Assembly: GCA_019055375.1 (NCBI GenBank)
Contig: JAHQIW010001422.1
Location: forward strand, 1-64,000
Reading direction: 5' to 3'
From: Parelaphostrongylus tenuis
Taxonomy: Eukaryota > Nematoda > Chromadorea > Rhabditida > Metastrongylidae
Length of the DNA: 64,000 nt
Shown here: positions 11,296 to 22,199 of the stretch, piece after piece
Numbering within the stretch: the first letter of the stretch is position 1
Layout of the letters: every line of letters begins with the position of its first letter
The notes under the pieces: model-generated
Told to the model about the DNA's origin: nothing
What the model saw: the letters and a program-made list of their open reading frames with translations, nothing else
The model's database searches: none
Position numbers and translations under genes: made by a program

Positions 11296-11640
11296 CGTGC
11301 TTCGGTTAATCCAAAGTGCGTTTTGATACAGCAATACAATGCCAATCTTCCCACTGCCAAAAAGACCAAAGAACAGTTTGATCATGTTAGACGGAGTTAA
11401 AATTTTGCCGCATCCCGCATACAGTTCAGATGGCGCTCAATCCCATTTTGGCCTTTTTCGCTCCGAATGCAACACTTTTTAAGGGTCGCCGATCTGAATC
11501 TTTTGATAAAGATGAAGAAGCATGTCAGGGGTTCTTTGATTTAAAGTCGCAGGAATGGTGTTTTGACCAGATCCAAACTTTGGTGGGCTGATGGCAGAAA
11601 GTCGTAGAAAACGATGGCTTTCTCTTGGAAAATCGTTACT
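11296..11640 (+). pseudogene. Mariner transposase C-terminal relic (left arm, outer end)
   Basis: Read across frames it shows the end of a mariner transposase: a degraded DNAKPH block (NANLPTAKKTKEQFD), an ILPHPAYSSDGAQSHFGLF-type block and a final GRWQKVVENDG-like tail. Stops and frameshifts break it. It crosses the edge of what the window shows of the mirrored region; the partner is 63656-64000 on the minus strand. It belongs to the same broad group as the relic at 9760-10090. Confidence 0.7.
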
Positions 11641-13134
11641 ATTGTTTTCATTTGAAATTTATGCATAATTGTTCCATTTTTTACAAAAGCACCATAGCTT
11701 TCTTTCTTATATATTAATCGTATGTCTATGTACACGAAATTATGGGTCAATGTAAAACAAATGACAGTGATTACTGTAAGGGGGATGCGACGTGTATTAG
11801 ACATTACTCAAACCATCTTCGAGTTGTGATCGAAAGGACGCAGAGGTATAAACAAAACTCGGAGCATCAAGTGACCTTCAAACAAAGATTAACCTTTTCG
11901 AGCTTCTCGTGTTATACAGTGCCTAAATGATTCCTTCGCCTTATATTTTTCTCATCCACGCTCCAAGCCTATCTGGGGATTGACTTGTTAGTAGGCAAAT
12001 CGGTATTGAACTCAGCACTGCTGTCGCTGCAACTAAACGTTGAAACCTAACTGTTGCGAGCCCGTGGCAAAGGCAGACACTGGATCGAAGTCCACTTAAG
12101 GTTTTAAGTTACGCTCTATCTTGGCATTATCCTACTTATATTTCATATCAAACTCTGCCAGGAAAAGAAGAAGTGGAAGTAGGTAGAACTCAGAGCATTA
12201 TCCTTAAGTAGATCGCATGCAGAAATAATCGTATCCAAACACTCGTGGTGGTCTCTAGATAGCTCAACGAATTAAAGTTTTATCCTTCCAGACATTTGTG
12301 GAAAATATCTAGTATTAATATAGTAAACTCCAATTAATATATTCACTTAGACATACTTCTTCTCTGAATTTATACGAGTCGCAGCTTGACAATAAACGAT
12401 ACACACATAATGCTTTCATTTCCTAGAACATCATCGGCTAGCATAACCCGTAGCAACTGTGGATTCACCATATTTCACATACTTACCAGCCACCTTAATG
12501 GACTGCGAGGTGATAGCATTTGATCTGCCACAAGTGAAGAATTTGTACTCTTCAACTTTTAGTGAATCTCGGTTTACCGAGACAATGAACAATAAAAAAT
12601 ACATCATACTTATCAGTTCACCCAAACGACTGTGGCTTTATGCGCAGAGCTGTTCCGTAACGTAGTAATTCGATATTCTTGCATACTTAAATTTGCAACG
12701 ATTTGTAGAATTGAACACGATCTCTGTATGCAAACAGAACACTTCTAACGAATTTTCTCGTGTCCTTGCAATCATGTTGCTGAAGGGCATCAAATCTTCC
12801 ATGCGATTTTGACATGGATGCTTGATGAGTATGAAACGTTAGCGAACTAATATCGTGTCCGTAAGAAACAATTTTACTTACCACTTCGCTTGTAAACTCT
12901 TACTTCAAAATGTGAGGTTGAAAGAAGACAAGTGTAAGAAAAGATTAAAGCTCTCGGCGGTTCGTTGATTCTCTGGAATATGAACCATGCAGACATCTAG
13001 CATCGCTCGGCGTGGCTCAATGCATTTATGGTTTCTACTAAGACTCTCGGTGGCTGGCCAAGTCAGTGCCGCTATACTTCCAAACAAGGTTGGTACTAAA
13101 TCATCAAACGCAGAGGAATAAAAAGTTTTGTGAG
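11641..13134. other. Arm DNA without assigned gene (left arm)
   Basis: Open pieces on the minus strand at 12431-12625 (with a hydrophobic MMYFLLFIVSV start) and 12687-13087 could be exons of an unknown gene, as some end near GTAAGT-like sites, but no joined model holds. Mirror: 62162-63655. Confidence 0.3.
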
Positions 13135-13225
13135 CCTTCGACGTAGGATCGAACTTCCGACCATCAACTGATCAAACACGTGTGTGTTGCAGAGCACCTC
13201 ACACCATTGCGCCACCGGTGCTTGA
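13135..13225 (-). repeat. tRNA-like sequence (left arm)
   Basis: Minus strand contains GGTGGCGCAATGGTG (A-box-like) and GGAAGTTCGATCCT (B-box-like). Their spacing is longer than in a normal tRNA and the arms do not fold well. Probably a tRNA-derived repeat. Mirror: 62071-62161, plus strand. Confidence 0.4.
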
Positions 13226-13517
13226 ATTCTGGCTATCCACCTGAATGCAGCCGCGCTCGAAATCGCAGTCGCTTGCATCATAGGATGTAGCAGAGAAAAA
13301 AAGTAATGTTCTTTGTCGTCTTTCAAGCAAACTATTTGAATGGGAACCGAGCAACTCTATTGCTGAGACGTTACTTACTGCATGGACACTTCAGTTGTCC
13401 ATGGATGCGGTGACTGTCGCTTTTCAAAATCTTTTCAGGTCACTTAGGTAGCCGTTTTTTATTTTGTAAACAAAGCATTTAAACGACGATCTCTTACCTG
13501 TACAATCGAGTGCTTTT

Positions 13518-13635
13518 TTAGGCTTCTACCAAAATTAATACATCCTGACAGCATATTTTAAGCCTTTTATAAGGTCTGTTACATGATAAAATGTGCTGTC
13601 AAGAAGTATTAATTTTTAGCGAGGTCCTAAAAACA
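13518..13635. repeat. Short hairpin element, deletion derivative of the same family (left arm)
   Basis: An imperfect palindrome: TTAATACATCCTGACAGCAT on the left is matched in inverted form by GTGCTGTCAAGAAGTATTAA on the right, within flanking TTTTTAGG/CCTAAAAA. It keeps only the family ends (GACAGCATATTTTAAGCCTTT) and no ribozyme. Mirror: 61661-61778. Confidence 0.6.
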
Positions 13636-13761
13636 GCCGAAAGAAGAAAGAATTTACTTTCTGTTCAGCAGATCCAAGGTGTTATTGATATTGTTCATTA
13701 AATACTAGCGAATCACACATAAATACAGTTGGTAATGCGGCATGATTATACAATATTCGAG

Positions 13762-13800
13762 GTGGCCAACGTTTCGGCGGGTCGCCTTCTTCAGAGTCTG
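13762..13800 (-). ncRNA. PLE-type hammerhead-like motif, decayed (left arm)
   Basis: Minus strand reads CUGAAGA, AGGCGACCCGCC, GAAACGUUGG, the same pattern as at 33.1 kb with different stem loops. No PLE coding sequence adjoins. Mirror: 61496-61534. Confidence 0.5.
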
Positions 13801-13929
13801 GAAAGAACAGATTTTATCCAGTTTTTCAACCATGAACAGTCGACCGAAAATTTGAGAGATTTTATCGTTTGAGTGAAGTGATTTGTTATCACTGCGCTGC
13901 AGGGTGATCTCTTCATCTTGCGAGCAGTG

Positions 13930-14125
13930 TTTTAGTTCGGCGTCGATTGCTCTAGAAATAGGTGTACTCGCCTAGAAGGATTTGGGTGAACTAAAAGGTA
14001 TCGCACTGCTGATGACATCAGAACGACGAACCGCTTGTCTAGCACTATAAGTGTCATAACAGATCTCATGAAAGGCTTATAATATGCTGTCATGATCTCC
14101 TTAACATATTTGTTCGCAGGAGGAT
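13930..14125 (+). mobile_element. Half unit of the hammerhead inverted-repeat family (left arm)
   Basis: Contains TTCGGCGTCGATTGC, a CUGAUGA core at 14009-14015, CGAACCGCUUGUC with a GUC site and UAGCAC, then the family end GAAAGGCTTATAATATGCTGTCA. GAAA reads GAAC and stem I pairs poorly, so the ribozyme is likely dead. Mirror: 61171-61366. Confidence 0.5.
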
Positions 14126-14179
14126 TCGGCAAGGCGTTACAATATAAATAAAGTCTTCCACCACCGCATTACAGTGGAT

Positions 14180-14980
14180 TTTGAAGTCGCTTCATTGGAC
14201 AAGAATGGAATATGCATTGATGGAAATTCCTACCAAACCTTCGTTTTGCGATTGAAACGTCTTTTTTCGAAAAGCACCAGTGAAGCGGAGATGATGCCCA
14301 ATGGGCTCAAGAAAACGAGAAAAAGATTGGATCACGCAATAATTAAGTGAATACCAAGATCTGGAAGAGTCAGTGATTGTGTAGAAGCAGAAATAAAGGG
14401 TTTTCCAAACACGAGGACCACGCTGTACGTTCACCTTGTAACGTAAAGGAGGAATTACACAGAAGAAAGAGAGCAGAATGGGCCGCATTTGGGCTTCACA
14501 AAAGAGCCGCTGTCCAGACAACGGATCTTAAATTGCGAGCTCATCATTCTGATTTAACAGTAATACCAGCTCTTTTCTATGCAGCAGAGCGTAATACTCC
14601 AACCATGCTAAGACTACTGCAAACAGCTTGCAGTGCGCTTGAAAGACCTACGTTAATCGGCTTGCGAAACCCTAGATCTTCGAAATGTATCCCATCTACG
14701 TGATGCAGAAGAACATACATCGATAGCAAAACCCAAAGAGGCCGTTCCTATAGTAGGAACTACAGACGACAGATGGGCCAAAAGAATTGTAAAGTGAACT
14801 CCGTGGGAATACACGCATCCTCGAAAACCACCAACGACACGCTAAGCGTACATGTTCGTAACTAGAATTAATCAGCTGTACTCATAGCTGCTAATGTTTT
14901 ACAGATCACGGTATAGAACTCGCGGCGGCCGTCAAGCGTGAATTAAACCTCCACCATGGACGACAGTCTCGAAAAGTAGA
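14180..14980 (+). pseudogene. Decayed RTE retrotransposon, 3' part (left arm, copy 1)
   Basis: Pieces line up in order with the end of RTE polyproteins: a stretch after the RT catalytic motif (LFSKSTSEAEMM), then ELHRRKRAEWAAFGL, LKLRAHHSDLTVIPALFYAAE, and a terminal GGRQA..IKPPPWTTVSK tail. Stops and frameshifts are frequent. It is a different, older subfamily from the intact element at 34.1 kb, which lacks the PPPWTT tail. Mirror: 60316-61116, minus strand. Confidence 0.75.
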
Positions 14981-15846
14981 AGCGAATTGAAAACTTGCTG
15001 AGGTTTTCACATTGCGTAAGGACGGGCCGTCTAAGCATCCAAGTAAGTACTTTTCAATGCTTTTGCCTTCTTCGAACTTGGAATTCGTCTAAGATAATCC
15101 ACGGCTGCCGACTCTAGAGAAGGCGAAGGCGTAAAAACATTATCTGAATAAAACTTCTCACAGTAATGTTATCTATGAACATCAAGGAAAGTCTGCCGAA
15201 AATTTTAAAAAACTCTCCATTATACTAAGAAGTGAAATGACCTAACAAGGTCGACATAACGGAAAAGTATCAAAATTTCAAACCTAGAGCCTTTCATCTG
15301 CATTCCCACATTATTCTGTTGATGAAGCTGTGATTTTGACAGTAGCTTTAGCAGTGGCACAGTCATTTGAAACAGTTTCACGAATGCAAATAAAAGTGTC
15401 ATCTATTTAAATTAGGCGAATTCACCAAAATATTAATAGACCGAATTTGAAAGAAAAATATTTTTTATTCAAGCAGTTGACATACTCCGATATCGAAAGT
15501 TAAGCATATCGCTTACTAAGGAGCACTTTTAAGCAATTAGAAGAAAAATAATAGTACAAATACAGTCTATCACGTGTGTCCAAGTTAACGGTTTGAATGA
15601 CCTTAGTGGTAAAATGTACTTCCACTGAAAATCGCAGTTTATCATTATGGAAACCGCTCAGCTACGATGATGTGTTAATCATTAAAGCAGTTTGTGTATC
15701 AAAATTCGGCTATCAATATGTAAAATCATCTTATCAAATTGCACGAAGGCTTATCGTTATCTGTTGGAATTTCGAACAAAAACATAACTTTCTAAACCAA
15801 CAAGTCATTCTTATTGTTTTCATTGGTAAACCTTGAGCAGTTTGCA

Positions 15847-16102
15847 ATGGAAGACTTCGCAGTTAACCTTTCGATGAAGACCGAAGACGTGCCGGTAACT
15901 TTTGCTCAAATGTTTCATTTGTCAATCGCTCTTTCTACCTACGTTGTATCTTCAGCGCTTTCACAAAGGCTTTTTTGGGTTGCAATAAGGTAAACTATCC
16001 GCTGCAGCTCAGTCTTTCAAGGATGGCATCATGCCTTTACCTAGACTTGCCTACGTTGCTCCTATTCATCTAACCGATTTTGAAAATCAAATTTCATGCT
16101 CT
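15847..16102 (+). CDS. Possible upstream exons of the ect-2-like gene (left arm)
   Basis: Two exon-like pieces on the same strand, 0.7-0.9 kb before the DH exons. 15847-15894 starts with ATG, reads MEDFAVNLSMKTEDVP and meets a GTAACT donor. 16013-16102 follows a CAGCTCAG acceptor, reads SFKDGIMPLPRLAYV and on, and meets a possible GTACCAG donor; without splicing the frame runs to TGA at 16139. The phases fit each other (0 to 0). The link to the DH exons is not proven, since the first DH exon starts in phase 2. A further open piece lies near 16383-16450. Mirror positions in the right arm are about 59195-59450. Confidence 0.35.
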
Positions 16103-16770
16103 GTACCAGACAGCGATTCCAATTTGACAGAAGGAAACTGAAGAACGAATCTACATCATGCGGTATAGGATTACTAACTGCTTCTATATTGTGAGAGACC
16201 ACCATACACACAGCTCTATAAGTTCTTAACCTTGTTCCTTGACAAAGGAACAAGCTATTCATTAATCCTTTCTTACTAAAGACAGTTGAGGTAGGAAAAA
16301 TTCGACGTTTAATGGACAAAAAAGTGTGATCTCGGTGAGAAGCATTGCCTTAGCAATCGCTCAGAGCATTTTAAGATATAGTGAGACGAATTGCGTGCCA
16401 TATTGAATATAGAGGAAGGAGTGATTTACAAAGAGGAAAGCATCCATATACTTTGTGAAAGACTGTCTGATTCATTTTTGATAGATCAGTATCAGCCAGT
16501 ATCTTAAGCACCGCATTTTAACACCTCAATATTGCCACATCAGATAATTTTCCTGCTTCAGAAATCATGCACGCATATTTCGTCCGATAGCACGCAGGCA
16601 ACCAGCATTCTGAGCGTAAGCGGAACTCAGCTGGAAGAAGAGCTATCATATGGTACAGTTTGAGTTATAAAAATTTTCCGGCAGTTTTATAAGAAACAAT
16701 ATCGAAGCTTTAACGAGACTCAGCAATCACACTTGTGGGCGATTTGACAAAAAAAAATTCACTGGTCTAG

Positions 16771-19700
16771 ATTTTATGACTGAAACAATTCTAGGCGATG
16801 ACGATACTACGAAGACGTTTATGATCTGTCAAGAAATGCATTCAACCGAAATGCACTATATTGAAAAGTTAAGACTGCTAATTCTGGTAAGGAAATTTGT
16901 TTATAAGGTAGATTCTGGAGCCAGGAACAGATCGCATTACATCTCTCGAATTGACTCAGATGAGAGACTCTTTGCTGGCTCGTGTTGCTGAAAAGCGACC
17001 ACTTCTGAAAAAGCGTGAAATCGTCACTGCATTTGGAAAGATTCAACCTATTCTCAATATCCACGAACGCATCTGCGAGAGACTGGAAGGAGTGATCGAG
17101 CAATGGGATGGAGATGCGAGCAGCGCAAGCGAAGTGAGTGCTCTAATCACATAAATCTACAGAAGCATTGTAATTCGTTGGTTTTCAGTTGAGTCAGACA
17201 GTGCTAGTAATAACCAGCCAAGGTTGATACAAATTTTTTTGATACAAATTTTCTTCTCGTAAAAAAGATGTCGTCGAAAGACAACCTAAAAACGTTTCCA
17301 CCATATCCTGTTAGAAATGTCTGCTTAAAACTCTGCAATTATCAGAGCTATGAAGCCTCTTAACACCACTGATGAAAATGACTTTAGCGATTAGATATTA
17401 TCAGCGAATGGTGTGAAGTAGTAATAATAATTATTCTACGCCGCTGAGATGTGAAGAAAATTCCAAAGTATCGTTTGATGTTAGACAGGTAGATGTCAAT
17501 GGATCTTTTCAACAAATCAAGATAAAGGATAAAGGATTAAGCTCTAGACGTTGATCAATCTTGAGGGGTGCTCCATGCATTACACTTTCTAACTCCGTTT
17601 GATGACTCACAGTGACTTCCCGCTGTATCGAGTCAAGGCTGCTTAACATTCCAGACAAATCTGAGACCACTATGGTATCAATTTACCGATCCCGGAGGGA
17701 TAATGAGCCATTAGAGCGAGCTAGAGCCGTCAACACTGTATGCACCCTATGAGCACTATATTTCAATAAATGAAATTGAAATGTAATAAATTTATTCAAA
17801 ATTAAGTCAAATAGCTCACACTGTTGCTGCAATTCGCAAGAACATCGGTGTCAAATCAAAATCGTCACACTTTTGAACCAAACAAACGACCAATAGATTT
17901 GCCTATTCAAGATCTGGACAGAAGCATTTGACGACCTCTTGCGAGTGTACCCCTCATATTGCAACCACTGCGACCTCGCTGTAGAAACGATCAAAGCCGC
18001 TTGTGCCCACAGCGCAAAACTAAGAATGTTCATCGAGGTAGGTGCGATTTAGAACATTGAAACAAGTTTTATGGTGTGGTTTATAAGAGCTGATTGAAAA
18101 TGACTTTATTAAGGACCATGAAAGAAGCAAAGAATTCAAACGACAGCGGACTGTCGATATTATGGTCACTCCAGTGCAGCGCCTTCCAAGCGTTAAACTA
18201 TTGCTTGAGAGTAAGAGATTTTTCCTTCTAAGTCTAATACTACAACAGTTGCCATTTACAGTAGTTCTATAAGATCTCTGACAATGAATTTATGTAAGTG
18301 TGACCATGTCCACATAGCTCAACCAAGGTTTCATGTTCCGCTCGTATCTCATCATTCCACGATTGGATCTCATATAATATTAGGTCTCCAAATATTTTCC
18401 CGAACTCGGTCCATAAATTCAAAAATTTATTTTTCCAAGTAATCAATTTTATTAAATAACATTAATCAAAGTACTCTACGTTTACCTGAATGCAATTCTG
18501 CCAGCGCTCCAAAAACAAATCAATTTCGCGCTCATAAAACTCATTATTCCTCGGTGCAAGCTAATTAGTCAATTCTCGACGCAAATGATTGATATCTTGA
18601 ACCTTTTACTCGTCCAACCAGTGCTCTAATGATCTGAAGAGATCAAAATCGGAGGAAAGCAGATCTGGCAAATGCGGCGAACGATCCAAATGCTCCCAGC
18701 CCAAATCGGTCAACCTCTTCCTTGTTTTCTTGGCAACGTGTGGCTTTGCATTGTCTTCAAGCGAAATTGTTTGGCGATGTGGTGAGGTGGAATTGCTTCA
18801 TTGCAACGGTCCAGTTGCTCACAGTATCGCTCAGCGTTGATGGTCTGACCGGCTTGCAACAAGTGACAATGAATTGGCCCACTTCGGTACTAGAAAATGA
18901 CCAACATTGCTTTTGGCACAAATCGATTCGTCGGTGTTGGGGCTACTTGGTGACCTGATGACAACCACTGCTTTGGACGACGCTGGCTCTTAAAGAAGGT
19001 CCACTTCTCATCAATAGTAACAACTCTGTTTAGAAACCAAAATCGGCGATGACGACAAAGATGAGCTTGCGCGCTTTGCTTTGTCTTGTTCTTTTGAGCT
19101 TGTCTGAGATCGTAACAAATCCAATTGCCCTTGCGCCATTTCTTGCCTGCATTTTTCAAGATCTTGTGGATCTGCTCGAATTGACTTGTCGTTGGAGCGC
19201 TGGCAGAATTTCTTTTAGGCAGACGGAGAATACTTCAATTGAAGTTACTTGATACCTTCAGGTGATTGAACAAATAAGTTTTTGAATTTTTAGATCAATT
19301 TCGGAAAGTTGGTTGGAGACCTATTGCTCTGTCCTTGAATAAAAGGCACTAAACACATTTTTAGGCATAGTGATATCGACTACTGGTTCAGGTTCTTAAC
19401 TGCTTCGAGTAGTGTATAATGCTATGAATATACCCGCTGATGTAGACTGATGTGCAAAACTTTTGCGCCAGTTGGAACTTGAACCCACATCTCACCCTAT
19501 CCGGGAGCGCATGCTCGAACCGTTACACCACCGACACCTGTTTTGACACCATTCTTTCTAAAAGCTAGAAATGTTTAAATAGAAAGAAATTTTGTTTGAT
19601 TATCTAATACTCAGTATCTGTCAGCGTAACTGGGTTCAATGTCGATAGCGACTAAACATGTCATACCGTTGGCGGTTAGTTATTGACAGATAGATACGTT

Positions 19701-21163
19701 GCAGCGTAGAAAGTGTGGTGTCAAAACAGACCTGGGTAGTGCCACGATTCGAGTACGTACTCCTGGACAGGGTGAAATGTAAGTTCGAATCCCAGCCGAC
19801 GCGGAGATTTTGCATCACTCTACGTCAATGCGCAAAGCAAGAGACGTCGTGATGCAATGCTTTCCGTTTGTACTGTGATATCTCGTGACCTTCCAGCCTC
19901 TATTTGCTTGCAACTTTTTTACATGCTAACGTTTGACGGTGAGTACGAAGTACACATCACGAAATTTTTTACCGGAAAATCTACTAAAATTCTGTCATAG
20001 GATGCGAACAAAATATCGCGACACAAAATATAAATGGATGTTCGTAATTTGATTCAAAGCGGGTGTGGGTGTAGGAGTTCGAGGGGCACTGCAAAACAGA
20101 AGTGGTCGCTAATTCAATCTCCGTCTCACTGGCTAACCAAAGCCTCTGCCGCTATGCGTTCTTCGAATTGGTGGCAGATTCGTCTGAGAGAATGACAGTT
20201 CTAATTTTATAGGTCCGTAAGCCGCCGCGAGGTATCGGAAAGGTCAGATATGCATTCAGTCGCCTCTTATGATGCTTGATAAAGTCTAATGCATTGCACA
20301 TCGTTCAGAAGTTGACTATTGCTAGGAGTTGATCCTTCAAACCTTCAACACCTACCCTACATTACAATTAATTTATCGTGTAATCATACCTTTTTTGTGA
20401 ATGGAAATACACCCGGTCACACCTCGTTGAAAGCTCTGAATTTTACTTCAACATTGATATTTTGTAAACATTCATCATCAGAAATCTTCCGTTGTGTTTA
20501 TATTAACTGCATTGAAAAATTTTGCCATATGTTGCCAATAGAGTTCGTAGGACTATTTCGTTTATAAATTTTCACAAGCCCGAAGAAGTTGACGAGAGGG
20601 AGAATAGAAAGACTAGAAGACTTTCTCTTCGCAGAATTCACCTACGTTGATACCAAAATTGATACACAATTATATTGCAACTATACACACAACAACATGC
20701 TTTTTTGTGACGACTGTTGACTGGTCATGAAGTCTGTAGTGAAGTAAAATATAACGCTTCTTAATATGTGACTGATTTAATCAACTCTAATATTTGGACA
20801 CCTTACTAATTATGAAAAAAACTAACTACACCTAAAGAATAATGCATTCCGTCTCATTGCCATTGTGAAACTTATCCATAGAACACAACTGGCAATGATG
20901 TAAATGTTACCTTAGGCACACTAGCAAATTATATCACAGTTGTCGCCGCCCGTAATGCTGCAAATAGGGTGAGGATGGGGATTCCAGGGAGAAACACTGC
21001 TTTTATGCAATAGTCAAAAAGTTCGTCTAGGATGGTTTTGAGAGATAATAAAAAATTCATAATTTGCCGAGAGTAAATTTTCAGGTCTCAAAAAGAAGAC
21101 CCGAGTGCAAAGAGAAAAAGACCAAATTGGAGAGGCGATCGAGGCCATCGACAAAGTGCTGAG
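16771..21163 (+). CDS. ect-2: RhoGEF DH-domain exons, ECT2-like (left arm copy, partial gene)
   Basis: Five exons I joined by splice sites and phase: 16771-16887, 16960-17133, 17912-18037, 18090-18210 and 21085-21163. All have AG acceptors and GT donors, and from exon 2 on the phases agree (0, 0, 0, 1, then 1 to 2). Together they encode most of a Dbl-homology domain, which loads GTP on Rho GTPases. Visible DH landmarks: EMHSTEMHYIEKL (helix 1), FGKIQPILNIHERI, YPSYCNHCDLA, and TPVQRLPSVKLLLE. The RLPSV variant in place of the commoner RIPRY is what I remember from ECT2/Pebble, the cytokinesis RhoGEF. Intron 4 (18211-21084) has taken in a mariner and tRNA-derived repeats. BRCT and PH parts were not found with confidence. 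The frame is undamaged in the exons seen. Confidence 0.8.
18381..19323 (-). mobile_element. Mariner element with terminal inverted repeats, transposase broken (left arm)
   Basis: A 943-bp element in intron 4 of the ect-2-like gene. Its ends are imperfect inverted repeats of about 49 bp starting TAGGTCTCCAA; the TA at each end suits mariner target choice. The minus-strand transposase remnant keeps VVTIDEKW (first catalytic aspartate region), QTINAERYCEQLD, DNAKPHVAKKT (second aspartate) and SPHLPDLLSSDFDLFRSL (third region), but it needs at least one frameshift and has in-frame stops, so it is dead. The element is antisense to the host gene. The mirror copy is at 55974-56916. Confidence 0.88.
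19438..19835. repeat. Head-to-head pair of tRNA-derived (SINE-like) repeats (left arm)
   Basis: A minus copy (19438-19560) and a plus copy (about 19600-19835) of one repeat. Each has an A-box-like TGGTGTAACGG and a B-box-like GGTTCAAGTTCC or GTTCGAATCCC, spaced as in a tRNA, and ends in TTTTGCACATCA-like text. A leader with TATCTGTCAGCGTAA precedes the tRNA part in the plus copy, as in 4775-5005. They cannot fold as working tRNAs. They lie in intron 4 of the ect-2-like gene. Mirror: 55462-55859. Confidence 0.65.
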
Positions 21164-21469
21164 GTGACCTAATCAAATGTTCATCTCTTAATACAGCGCG
21201 TAAGCTCTTAGACATCTTGAGTTCTTCGGAAATCTCGCTATAGAAGTTTGATATAATATGAAAGCCATTTTATGCCTTCTTCATGATTTAGTACGACAGC
21301 GGCTTACGTACACATTGGAGGTTTCCACGGTCTCTGAACCACCATACTTATATAGAGGGAACGGAAATGCCCACAGTATGGTGATCCGATAGCAAGAAAT
21401 GTTGTCTGAGCAATTTTACACCCGATGACTCGCGACTATAATTGGAACGAACGCAAGCCGTGTATATAC

Positions 21470-21672
21470 AATCAATATTTAATCACTCTGGAAGAACATC
21501 ACGTCAAGTGAATTTTTCACCTTGACGAACAGTGTAACTTGTTCGACGTCGATTGCGACGAGTAGCCAAATGACATGTCCTGCTGATGAGGTTAGCTAGA
21601 AAGCTGAAACGTACGTATAGTACTAGAACATAACAAATACCGTGAAAGGCTCGAGCATTCTGTCAGACTATG
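21470..21672 (+). ncRNA. Hammerhead-bearing unit with intact core (left arm)
   Basis: The ribozyme is 21574-21626: core CUGAUGA at 21583-21589, GAA at 21606-21608, stem III ACGUACGU at 21609-21616, cleavage after A21617 (GUA). Stem I pairs GUCCUG with UAGUAC with one mismatch and one wobble; stem II is weak (GGUU/AGCU with two wobbles), so activity is uncertain. The end reads AAAGGCTCGAGCATTCTGTCAG, the family terminus. The unit lies 0.3-0.5 kb after the last DH exon in the sense orientation. Mirror: 53622-53824. Confidence 0.6.
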
Positions 21673-21679
21673 TCATTAA

Positions 21680-22020
21680 TAATCAATCAAACTCAATCAA
21701 CCGTTCGTCAAAAGCCTCGTTATAGGGCTTTGATATATTTAAATAGACTGTTCCAGGCATATTTGGAAGCTTAGTGCCCCAGTGGCTAACGTACGTCAGC
21801 AGTCTCGCCTGTTTATCCTGGTCACACGCCGCATCAGTCGCACTTAATATTATTAACGCGGAGACACACAATGTTTAGACGTGACAATGTGAGGTGTTGT
21901 CTAGTGGAGCGTGTGGCTCTGATAAGGCAGATGAGGTCGCCGAAACGTATGTAACCCGCTGACATACCAAACGTTGAAAAGGGCTTGAAATAATCTTTCT
22001 AGAAATATTTCTGAGCATTT
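21680..22020. mobile_element. Decayed hammerhead inverted-repeat unit (left arm)
   Basis: A plus motif at about 21909-21965 has CUGAUAA (G8 changed), stem II GGC/GCC, GAAACGUAUGUA and stem I with one mismatch. An inverted partner motif with the same layout lies at about 21773-21835 on the minus strand. Loss of G8, a catalytic residue in this ribozyme class, suggests inactivity. Mirror: 53274-53614. Confidence 0.5.
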
Positions 22021-22199
22021 TGCGAGATTTGATTTATGCTCTTCTTCAAGTGTCCAAGTTGATGTTCACATAGAATAGAAGGAATAACAATACTGACATG
22101 AAAATAGTAAAATAGTGAAAGACAGATTGTCCGTTGACTCCTTTTCCTATTAATAACTAGATGCCTTTTTAATCGACTGTTTTTCAGAGCTCACTTGAA

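Noticed and set aside
12431..12625. Possible small secreted protein with hydrophobic start (minus strand)
   Set aside because: No cleavage-site context, no joined downstream exon and no stop in a sensible place; too little to call.
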